This document shows, in pieces, positions 56,724 to 64,000 of a stretch of 64,000 nt of DNA. Origin of the DNA: Clostridia bacterium (GTDB taxonomy: Bacteria > Bacillota > Clostridia > Oscillospirales > CAG-272). The stretch lies in the NCBI GenBank assembly GCA_017420755.1, contig JAFQOG010000008.1, forward strand, positions 19,180 to 83,179. Direction: 5' to 3'. A program made the translations under genes and the position numbers. Numbering within the stretch: position 1 is the first letter of the stretch; each line of letters starts with the position of its first letter. The notes beneath the pieces are model-generated. The model worked only from the letters and a program-made list of their open reading frames with translations. It was not told where the DNA came from and made no database searches.

Positions 56724-57908
56724 ATGAGAGAATTTGAATTGAAATATGGCTGTAACCCTAACCAAAAGCCATCAAAAATTTATATGGAAAACGGAGAAGA
56801 GCTTCCAATTGAAATCCTTTGTGGTCGTCCCGGATATATTAACTTCCTCGATGCCTTCAACTCGTGGCAGCTTGTTAAGGAATTAAAGGAGGCAACAGGT
56901 CTTCCTTGTGCAACATCATTTAAGCATGTAAGCCCTACATCTGCAGCAGTAGGACTTCCACTCTCAGAAAAGCTCAAGAGAGCTTGCTTTGTTGATGATG
57001 TTGACGGCCTTGATGATTCTCCCTTGGCTTGCGCATACGCTAGAGCTAGAGGAACAGACAGAATGTGCTCTTTTGGTGATTGGGTTGCATTATCTGATGT
57101 TTGCGATGTTACAACAGCACTTTTGATCAAAAGAGAAATTTCTGATGGCGTTATCGCTCCAGGCTATACAGATGAGGCTCTTGAAATTCTTAAAACAAAG
57201 AGAAACGGAAATTACAACATTGTAAAGATTGATCCTAACTATGTTCCCGAGGAGCTAGAGCGCAAGCAGGTTTATGGAATTACCTTCGAGCAAGGAAGAA
57301 ACAATTTCAAAATCGATAGAGAGCTTCTTACAAATATTGTTACAGAAAACAATAATTTGCCCGAGGAAGCAATCACAGACCTAATTATCGCGCTTATCAC
57401 ACTAAAATATACACAGTCCAACTCTGTATGCTATGCTTATCAAGGACAAGCTATTGGTGTAGGCGCAGGACAACAGTCAAGAATTCACTGTACTCGCCTT
57501 GCAGGAACAAAGGCAGATACATGGCATCTTCGTCAGCATGACAAGGTTCTAAACCTTCCTTTCCGTGCTGATATTTCAAGACCTGACAGAGATAATGTAA
57601 TTGATGGATACATTAATAAAAATGAGGAGGATGTTTGCGCAGACGGAAACTGGCAAAAATACTTTACTCGTCAGCCCGAGCCACTTACAGACGAAGAGGC
57701 AAGAGCATATCTTGATACAATTACAGGCGTTAGCGTAGGATCTGATGCGTTCTTCCCATTCAGTGATAATATTGAAAGAGCGAAGAAGAGTGGAGTATCT
57801 TACATAGCAGAGCCCGGTGGATCTATAAGAGATGATCTAGTTATAGAGTGCTGTAACAAATATGGCATGGTAATGGCATTTACAAAAATGAGACTTTTCC
57901 ATCATTAA
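56724..57908 (+). CDS. purH: Stand-alone AICAR formyltransferase (PurH transformylase-domain type)
   Basis: This protein of about 394 residues corresponds to the transformylase half of PurH, with the motif FKHVSPTSAAVG (KHxNPCG-like) holding the catalytic Lys-His, then LKYTQSNSVCYAYQGQAIGVGAGQQSR and SDAFFPFSDNIERA. It converts AICAR to FAICAR with 10-formyl-THF. No cyclohydrolase domain is present; that step is encoded by the gene just upstream. AGGTG lies before the ATG at 56724. Confidence 0.92.
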   Translation: MREFELKYGCNPNQKPSKIYMENGEELPIEILCGRPGYINFLDAFNSWQLVKELKEATGLPCATSFKHVSPTSAAVGLPLSEKLKRACFVDDVDGLDDSPLACAYARARGTDRMCSFGDWVALSDVCDVTTALLIKREISDGVIAPGYTDEALEILKTKRNGNYNIVKIDPNYVPEELERKQVYGITFEQGRNNFKIDRELLTNIVTENNNLPEEAITDLIIALITLKYTQSNSVCYAYQGQAIGVGAGQQSRIHCTRLAGTKADTWHLRQHDKVLNLPFRADISRPDRDNVIDGYINKNEEDVCADGNWQKYFTRQPEPLTDEEARAYLDTITGVSVGSDAFFPFSDNIERAKKSGVSYIAEPGGSIRDDLVIECCNKYGMVMAFTKMRLFHH

Positions 57909-57922
57909 TATCGAGGTAGCTA

Positions 57923-59194
57923 ATGAAAGTAATGGTTGTAGGTGGTGGCGGTCGTGAGCACGCTATCATTAAAAAATTAAAGGAAAGCAAGAAAATAACC
58001 GAAATTTATGCGCTCCCCGGTAATGGCGGAATTTCCGCCGATGCTATTTGTGTAGCTATCGGAGCAAAGGATATTGAGGGAATAGTCAAGTTTGCTCTTG
58101 AAAACAAAATCGACTATGCAGTTGTTGCTCCTGATGATCCGTTGGTTCTTGGATGTGTTGACGCACTAAACGAGGTTGGTATTCCTTGCTTTGGACCAAA
58201 CAAGGCTGCCGCTATAATTGAAGGTAGCAAGGTTTTCTCAAAAAACCTTATGAAAAAATATGGAATTCCAACTGCATCCTACGAGGTTTTCACAAGTCCG
58301 GAGAAGGCAATAGAATTCTTAGAAACAGCCCCAATTCCAACAGTTATTAAGGCTGATGGACTTGCTCTTGGAAAGGGCGTAGTTATTGCCTTTACAAAGG
58401 AAGAGGCTATTGATGCTGTAAAGTCAATAATGGAGGACAAGAAATTTGGCGATAGCGGAAATAATATCGTTATTGAGGAATTTTTGACAGGACCTGAGGT
58501 TTCAGTTCTTGCATTTACCGATGGTAAGGTAGTAAAGCCTATGGTTTCCTCTATGGATCACAAAAGAGCGCTTGACTTTGACAAGGGACTCAATACAGGC
58601 GGTATGGGAACAATTGCTCCTAATCCCTATTATACTGACGGAATTGCAAGCGAGTGTATGGAAAAAATATTCTTGCCGACAATCAACGCAATGAACTCAG
58701 AGGGCAGAACCTTTAAGGGTTGCTTGTATTTTGGACTTATGTTAACTCCAAATGGACCAAAGGTTATTGAATATAACTGTCGCTTTGGAGATCCGGAGAC
58801 ACAGGTGGTTCTGCCTCTACTTGAAAGTGATTTGTTTGAAATTATGCAAGCAACGACAAACGAAACCTTGTCCGAGTGCGAGGTTAAGTTCGCATCTAAG
58901 AGCGCTTGTTGCGTAATTATAGCATCTAAGGGCTATCCCGAAAAATACGAAAATGGTTTTGAAATCGTTATTCCTAATGAAATCGCAGATAGCGTGTATG
59001 TTGCGGGAGCAAAGCTATCAGGCGACGCACTTCTTAGCGCCGGTGGTAGAGTTCTTGGTGTTACTGCCATTGCAGATACTCTAAAGGGAGCTATTGAAGA
59101 GGCATATTCGAGAGTAAAAATGATAAAATTTGATAACGCATTTTATAGAAGCGATATTGGACAAAGAGCATTAAAGGCAACGGAGGATAGATAA
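57923..59194 (+). CDS. purD: Phosphoribosylamine-glycine ligase (GAR synthetase)
   Basis: This 423-residue ATP-grasp enzyme shows the N-terminal GGGGREHAI motif, GPNKAAAIIEGSKVFSK, the ATP-grasp loop PTVIKADGLALGKGV, and RFGDPETQVVLPLL for metal and substrate. It uses the phosphoribosylamine made by PurF. Its stop overlaps the purL ATG by 1 nt (TAATG). GAGGTAGC precedes the ATG. Confidence 0.96.
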   Translation: MKVMVVGGGGREHAIIKKLKESKKITEIYALPGNGGISADAICVAIGAKDIEGIVKFALENKIDYAVVAPDDPLVLGCVDALNEVGIPCFGPNKAAAIIEGSKVFSKNLMKKYGIPTASYEVFTSPEKAIEFLETAPIPTVIKADGLALGKGVVIAFTKEEAIDAVKSIMEDKKFGDSGNNIVIEEFLTGPEVSVLAFTDGKVVKPMVSSMDHKRALDFDKGLNTGGMGTIAPNPYYTDGIASECMEKIFLPTINAMNSEGRTFKGCLYFGLMLTPNGPKVIEYNCRFGDPETQVVLPLLESDLFEIMQATTNETLSECEVKFASKSACCVIIASKGYPEKYENGFEIVIPNEIADSVYVAGAKLSGDALLSAGGRVLGVTAIADTLKGAIEEAYSRVKMIKFDNAFYRSDIGQRALKATEDR

Positions 59195-62100
59195 TGGTTT
59201 ATCGTATATATGTAGAAAAGAAAAACGGTCTTGAAAACGAGGCAAATGCACTTTGCTCCGAAATTAAAACCTTTTTAGGAATTACCGGTATAGAAAAGGT
59301 AAGACTCATTAACAGATATGATGTTGAAAACATAACAAAGGAGCTTTTCGAATATGCTGTTAAAACAGTATTTTCTGAGCCTCAGCTCGATAACGCATTT
59401 TCAACACTTGAAAATGACGGAGCAGTAGTTTTCGCAACAGAGTATCTCCCTGGTCAGTTCGACCAAAGAGCTGATTCTGCAGCCCAATGCATTCAGCTTA
59501 TTTCACAAGCAGATAAGCCAAGTGTTCAAAGCGCAAAGGTTTATATGCTTTACGGAAATCTAAGCGAAGGCGATATTGCAAGAATTAAAAAGCATGTAAT
59601 CAATCCGGTTGAGGCAAGAGAGGCTTCACTTGATGAAAAGCTAACCCTTAAAACAGAGCACGAAATTCCCGAGGATGTAAAGACAATCGAAGGATTTTTG
59701 GAGCTTGATGCAGCTGGACTTGCTGATTTTGTAAAATCATATGCACTTGCAATGGATAATGACGATATTAAGTTCTGTCAGGATTATTTTAGATCTGAGG
59801 GAAGAAATCCCACTGTTACAGAAATTAGAATGATCGATACATATTGGTCAGACCACTGTCGTCATACAACCTTCCTAACAACAATTGATAGCGTTAAGTT
59901 TGAGGACGACCTCCTTCAAGAAACCTATAACGACTATATTGAAACCAGAAAATCTCTTAACAGAACAAAGCCCATAAATCTTATGGATATTGCAACTCTT
60001 GCAGTAAGATATTTAAAGAAAGAGGGTAAGCTTGAAAAGCTCGACGAGAGCGAGGAAATCAATGCATGTACTGTTAAAATTGAGATTGAGGTAGATGGCA
60101 AAAAAGAGCCATGGCTACTACTATTCAAAAACGAAACTCATAACCATCCAACTGAAATCGAGCCATTTGGTGGCGCCGCTACATGTATCGGTGGAGCTAT
60201 AAGAGATCCGCTATCAGGTAGATCCTATGTTTATGGCGCTATGCGTCTTACAGGCGCTGCAGATCCACTAAGACCGGTGGAGCAGACAATCGAGGGCAAG
60301 CTCCCGCAAAGAAAGATTGTTACAACTGCCGCTGCCGGATATTCCTCTTATGGTAACCAAATTGGTCTTGCAACAGGAATCGTTGATGAAATCTATCACG
60401 ATGGATATGCAGCAAAGCACCTTGAGGTTGGCGCAGTAATAGCTGCAGCTCCTCAAGAAAATGTTCGCAGAGAAAGACCGGAGGACGGCGATGTCGTAAT
60501 CCTTCTCGGTGGAAGAACAGGTCGTGATGGCTGTGGCGGAGCAACAGGCTCGTCTAAATCTCACACTGTAAACTCACTTGAGCTATGTGGAGCTGAGGTT
60601 CAAAAAGGAAATGCTCCCGAGGAAAGAAAGCTTCAAAGACTCTTTAGAAATTATGAGGCTTGTCGCATGATTAAGCGTTGTAATGACTTTGGAGCAGGTG
60701 GCGTATCTGTTGCTATCGGTGAGCTAGCAGACGGACTTGTAATCGATCTTAATGCAGTTCCTAAGAAATATGATGGCCTTGATGGAACAGAGCTTGCAAT
60801 TAGCGAATCTCAAGAGAGAATGGCTGTTGTTGTTGAGAGAGCAGATGTTGAAAGATTTTTGGCTCTTGCTCATAGCGAAAACCTTGAAGCTACTGTTGTT
60901 GCAACTGTAAAGGCAGAGCCTAGACTTATCATGCTTCATAATGGCAGAGCAATTGTAGATATCAGCCGTGAATTCCTTAACTCAAATGGTGCAGAAAAGC
61001 ACATTGATATCGCTCCTGCCAAAATAGAAGAGTATTCTAAGATAATTCCTACCGATTTTGAGAGTGGTATCGAGGCCCTCGTTGCAGACTTAAATATTTG
61101 CTCAAAGCGTGGACTTAGCGAAAGATTTGATAGCACAATCGGTGCAGGAACAGTTCTTATGCCTTTTGGTGGTAAGTATCAAAGAACACCAATTCAAGCT
61201 ATGGTTCAAAAGGTTTCTGTTGAAAAGAAGCATACAAGTGATTGCTCGTTTATGGCGTGGGGCTATAACCCATACATTTCCGAAAAGAGCCCATTTCATG
61301 GTGCATATCTTGCAGTAATCGAATCTGTATCAAAGCTTATTGCAACAGGTGCTAAATTTGAGGATGTATATCTTACATTCCAAGAGTACTTTGAAAAACC
61401 ACTTAAAGATCCACAGAGATGGGGCAAGCCTCTATCAGCACTTCTTGGTGCATTTAGAGCTCAAAAGGAGCTTCAAATCGGCTCAATCGGTGGTAAGGAC
61501 TCGATGAGTGGATCGTTTGAAAAGCTTGATGTTCCACCAACACTTATTTCATTTGCAGTAACAATGGGCAAAACAGATGATGTTATTTCTCCTGAATTTA
61601 AAAAGGCAGGAAGCAAGGTTGTCATCTTGAAGCCTGAATATGATGAAAACAACCTTCCTAAGACAGAATCGCTATTGGCTGTATATGACAAGGTTACCTC
61701 TCTTGCAAGAGAAGGAAAAATTCTTAGCGCATACACTCCTACAATAGGAGGAGTCGCTGAGGCTGTTTATAAAATGAGCATTGGTAACGGATATGGTTTT
61801 GAGTTTGATAGCGCACTCTCAATGAACGATATATTTGGATATTGCTATGGTGCGTTTGTTCTCGAATTAAGTGAGGATATCAATATCGGCACAGTGCTCG
61901 GTAAGGTAACAAGTGAGCAGGCAATTGCATATAATGGCAAGAAGGCTTGCGTTTGTAAGCTTAATGAGCTTTATGAGGGCAAGCTTGAGAGCGTATATTC
62001 TTGCAATATTCCTTCTAATACCGAAAAGCCCGAAACCATCTCTTATACAACAGATAAGGTATTTTCATCGAATATTAAAATCGCAAGACCTAGGGTGTTA

Positions 62101-62883
62101 ATTCCTGTATTCCCGGGTACAAACTGTGAATTCGATTCAGCAAAGGCTGTTGAGGACGCAGGAGCAGAGGCTGAAATATTCGTAATTAACAACCTTAGTG
62201 CAGACGATATCAAGAGAAGTGCCGAGGAGTTTGTTTCTAAGCTCAAGGGCTCTCAAATCGTATTTATCCCAGGAGGCTTCTCCGGAGGAGATGAGCCCGA
62301 CGGATCCGGTAAATTTATCACAGCGTTTTTCCGTGGAGCAGCTGTAAAAGAAGAGGTAACAAGACTTCTCGAGGAGCGTGACGGACTTATGTGTGGTATC
62401 TGTAACGGATTCCAAGCGCTCATTAAGCTAGGACTCGTTCCGTTCGGCAAAATTATTGATACTGACGAAACCTGCCCAACTCTTACATTTAATAATATCG
62501 CACGCCACCAATCAAAGATTGTAAGAACAAGAATTGCAACAAATAATTCTCCATGGCTTGCAGACTGTAATGTAGGAGATGTTTATAATGTTCCAATTTC
62601 ACATGGAGAAGGTAAGTTCTTAGCTAACGATGAAACAATCGCAAGGCTTATCAAGAATGGTCAAATTGCAACACAATATGTTGATCTCAATGGAGAGGCA
62701 ACTTACAATATTGACTTCAATCCAAATGGCTCTACACTCGCAATCGAGGGTATAATCTCTCCTGATGGACGAGTTATTGGTAAAATGGGTCACTCGGAGC
62801 GTGTTGGAAATGGACTTTATAAGAATGTTTTAGGCGATTACGACATTAAGATGTTCAAATCTGCTGTAAAATATTTTAAATAA
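59194..62883 (+). CDS. purL: Phosphoribosylformylglycinamidine synthase, large fused form
   Basis: This 1229-residue enzyme converts FGAR to FGAM. It combines an N-terminal PurS-like region, two AIR-synthase-like halves (TYWSDHCRHTTF; FKNETHNHPTEIEPFGGA; GSIGGKDSMSGSF) and a C-terminal class I glutaminase. The glutaminase triad is complete: Cys1070 in CGICNGFQAL, and His1137 and Glu1139 in SHGEGKF. The length falls between bacterial split PurSQL and the 1,295-residue E. coli PurL. It is the last gene of the purine operon. Its intact glutaminase contrasts with the degenerate one in PurF. Confidence 0.96.
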   Translation: MVYRIYVEKKNGLENEANALCSEIKTFLGITGIEKVRLINRYDVENITKELFEYAVKTVFSEPQLDNAFSTLENDGAVVFATEYLPGQFDQRADSAAQCIQLISQADKPSVQSAKVYMLYGNLSEGDIARIKKHVINPVEAREASLDEKLTLKTEHEIPEDVKTIEGFLELDAAGLADFVKSYALAMDNDDIKFCQDYFRSEGRNPTVTEIRMIDTYWSDHCRHTTFLTTIDSVKFEDDLLQETYNDYIETRKSLNRTKPINLMDIATLAVRYLKKEGKLEKLDESEEINACTVKIEIEVDGKKEPWLLLFKNETHNHPTEIEPFGGAATCIGGAIRDPLSGRSYVYGAMRLTGAADPLRPVEQTIEGKLPQRKIVTTAAAGYSSYGNQIGLATGIVDEIYHDGYAAKHLEVGAVIAAAPQENVRRERPEDGDVVILLGGRTGRDGCGGATGSSKSHTVNSLELCGAEVQKGNAPEERKLQRLFRNYEACRMIKRCNDFGAGGVSVAIGELADGLVIDLNAVPKKYDGLDGTELAISESQERMAVVVERADVERFLALAHSENLEATVVATVKAEPRLIMLHNGRAIVDISREFLNSNGAEKHIDIAPAKIEEYSKIIPTDFESGIEALVADLNICSKRGLSERFDSTIGAGTVLMPFGGKYQRTPIQAMVQKVSVEKKHTSDCSFMAWGYNPYISEKSPFHGAYLAVIESVSKLIATGAKFEDVYLTFQEYFEKPLKDPQRWGKPLSALLGAFRAQKELQIGSIGGKDSMSGSFEKLDVPPTLISFAVTMGKTDDVISPEFKKAGSKVVILKPEYDENNLPKTESLLAVYDKVTSLAREGKILSAYTPTIGGVAEAVYKMSIGNGYGFEFDSALSMNDIFGYCYGAFVLELSEDINIGTVLGKVTSEQAIAYNGKKACVCKLNELYEGKLESVYSCNIPSNTEKPETISYTTDKVFSSNIKIARPRVLIPVFPGTNCEFDSAKAVEDAGAEAEIFVINNLSADDIKRSAEEFVSKLKGSQIVFIPGGFSGGDEPDGSGKFITAFFRGAAVKEEVTRLLEERDGLMCGICNGFQALIKLGLVPFGKIIDTDETCPTLTFNNIARHQSKIVRTRIATNNSPWLADCNVGDVYNVPISHGEGKFLANDETIARLIKNGQIATQYVDLNGEATYNIDFNPNGSTLAIEGIISPDGRVIGKMGHSERVGNGLYKNVLGDYDIKMFKSAVKYFK

Positions 62884-62890
62884 TAGATAT

Positions 62891-62952
62891 TGGTAGCACA
62901 CCTTGACACTCAAATGCCGGAGCACTTGACTTTTAATCAAGGTGTCCTACCA
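62891..62952. repeat. 62-bp inverted-repeat element between purL and serC
   Basis: TGGTAGCACACCTTGA (62891-62906) and TCAAGGTGTCCTACCA (62937-62952) are inverted copies with one C/C mismatch around a 30-nt interior. In RNA they would give a 16-position stem. There is no T-run directly after, so it is not a classic terminator. No serC promoter is clear downstream. It could be a processing or attenuation structure or a small repeat element. Confidence 0.55.
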
Positions 62953-63001
62953 CAGCTTATTAATTTGATAAAAATTTTTATATAATATGGAGGTTTCAAT
63001 T

Positions 63002-64000
63002 ATGGAACGCGTTTACAACTTTTCAGCAGGCCCTTCTATGCTTCCTCTTGAAGTTCTAGAGAGAGCAGCGGCGGAAATGCTATGCTATGGGGACAGTGGA
63101 ATGTCTGTTATGGAGATGAGCCACCGTTCACCCGTTTACGAGGAGATCATTCAAGATGCTGAAAGACTTCTTCGTAAAATCATGAATATTCCTGACAACT
63201 ACAAGGTTCTTTTCCTTCAAGGTGGAGCTTCAACTCAGTTTGCAGCTGTTCCTCTTAACCTTATGAATAAGAATGGTAAGGCTGACTACATTGTTTCCGG
63301 TCAGTTCTCAGGCAAGGCATTCAAGGAGGCTCAAAAATATGGTGATGTGGTTTGCGTAGCTACATCAAAGGATGCTAACTTTGCATATATTCCTCAAACC
63401 ACTCGTGAGTCCTTCCGTCCTGATGCAGACTATGTTCATATCTGCTTCAACAACACAATTTACGGAACAAAGTTCAACTATATCCCTGACACAGGTGATA
63501 TTCCTCTTGTTGCTGACTTGTCATCATGCATCATTAGTGAGCCCATTGATGTAACAAAGTTTGGCGTAATCTACGCAGGTGCACAAAAGAACATGGCTCC
63601 GGCAGGACTTACACTTGTTATCATCAGAGAAGACCTCTTGGGCAATGCTCGTGAGGATATTCCTACAATGCTTGACTATAAGACAATGGCTGACAATGAC
63701 TCTATGTACAACACTCCACCATGCTACTGCATTTATATTGCAAAGCTAGTATATGAGTGGATTGAGAAGCTCGGTGGTCTTGAGGTTATGAAGGAAATGA
63801 ACGAAAAGAAGGCTAAGCTTCTTTACGACTATCTTGATAGCCAAGATTATTATATCGCTCCTGTTCAAAAGGATAGCCGTTCACTCATGAATGTTACATT
63901 TGTTACAGGCGATCCAGAGCTTGATAAGAAGTTCGCAGCAGAGGCAGCAAAGGCAGGCCTTAAGAATCTTAAGGGTCACCGTTCTGTTGGTGGTATGAGA
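63002..64000 (+). CDS. serC: Phosphoserine aminotransferase (3' partial)
   Basis: This is a PLP enzyme of serine synthesis, open for 333 codons and cut by the window end. It shows the family start VYNFSAGPSMLPLEVLE, EMSHRSPVY, FLQGGASTQFAAVPLNL, VADLSSCIISEPIDV, and the PLP lysine Lys196 in YAGAQKNMAPAG. The last visible residues, GHRSVGGMR, belong to the conserved C-terminal motif, so only a few tens of residues are missing. GGAGG lies before the ATG. Serine feeds one-carbon units into folate, in keeping with the adjacent purine operon. Confidence 0.96.
   Translation, partial: MERVYNFSAGPSMLPLEVLERAAAEMLCYGDSGMSVMEMSHRSPVYEEIIQDAERLLRKIMNIPDNYKVLFLQGGASTQFAAVPLNLMNKNGKADYIVSGQFSGKAFKEAQKYGDVVCVATSKDANFAYIPQTTRESFRPDADYVHICFNNTIYGTKFNYIPDTGDIPLVADLSSCIISEPIDVTKFGVIYAGAQKNMAPAGLTLVIIREDLLGNAREDIPTMLDYKTMADNDSMYNTPPCYCIYIAKLVYEWIEKLGGLEVMKEMNEKKAKLLYDYLDSQDYYIAPVQKDSRSLMNVTFVTGDPELDKKFAAEAAKAGLKNLKGHRSVGGMR

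Noticed and set aside
62884-63001. T-box or other riboswitch upstream of serC
   Set aside because: No T-box sequence or specifier arrangement is visible; only a simple inverted repeat is seen.

Overview
The window reads as a chromosomal segment of an anaerobic, low-GC, spore-forming Firmicute of the class Clostridia, probably a gut or fermentative lineage. The evidence is a multisubunit [FeFe] hydrogenase, a bifunctional AdhE, a minimal SufBC-type Fe-S assembly pair, the sporulation genes spoVT, spmA and spmB, and glycan enzymes (a GH2 beta-galactosidase and a GH95 fucosidase). No rRNA, tRNA, CRISPR array, insertion sequence or prophage was recognised. Genes sit in short operons separated by clear intrinsic terminators. 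Many start at SigA-type promoters with a 17-nt spacer and a -10 of the form TAAAAT, TAGAAT or TATAAT.

Layout. 1-3.3 kb: NuoF-like and catalytic hydrogenase subunits, with the first gene cut by the window edge. 3.3-7 kb: an SDR reductase and a LacZ-type beta-galactosidase. 7-12.4 kb: a regulator island with a sigma factor fused to a large C-terminal module and three Xre-type regulators. 12.6-15.2 kb: an ECF transporter S component, a YugP-like protease, and the L21 leader-rplU-prp-rpmA operon. 15.3-19.7 kb: sufC/sufB-like genes and adhE. 19.8-24 kb: metF, a stand-alone MetH activation protein, metH and an ABM-domain protein. 24-27.3 kb: an ECF sigma/anti-sigma pair, rarA, and a 40-codon ORF coupled to an M50 protease. 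27.4-31.6 kb: potA, potB and a potC-potD fusion. 31.6-35 kb: a TtcA-like enzyme, an amidase, a MORN/DUF6273-like protein and spoVT. 35-41 kb: a CvpA-like membrane protein with a huge soluble part, a membrane Xre regulator, and fakB/fakA. 41-48.8 kb: a DUF308 protein, a heterodimeric ABC exporter, RNase J, a small membrane protein and spmB/spmA. 48.9-52.1 kb: GH95 fucosidase and D-amino-acid transaminase. 52.2-62.9 kb: a ZTP riboswitch and terminator controlling purE-purF-purM-purN-(IMP cyclohydrolase)-(AICAR transformylase)-purD-purL. 63-64 kb: serC, cut by the window edge.

How the genes fit together. Hydrogenase and AdhE serve fermentative disposal of reductant. The metF/metH cluster and the purine operon both draw on the folate one-carbon pool, and the ZTP riboswitch senses the AICAR-derived alarmone that accumulates when 10-formyl-THF is short.

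The observations that most deserve checking are five. PurF has lost the N-terminal catalytic cysteine of its glutaminase domain. A MORN/DUF6273-like protein ends in a tract of almost only NNY codons, resembling the variable region of a diversity-generating retroelement target. A sigma factor is fused to a large uncharacterised module beside duplicated Xre regulators. An overlooked 40-codon ORF is translationally coupled to an intramembrane protease. A 62-bp inverted-repeat element lies between purL and serC.
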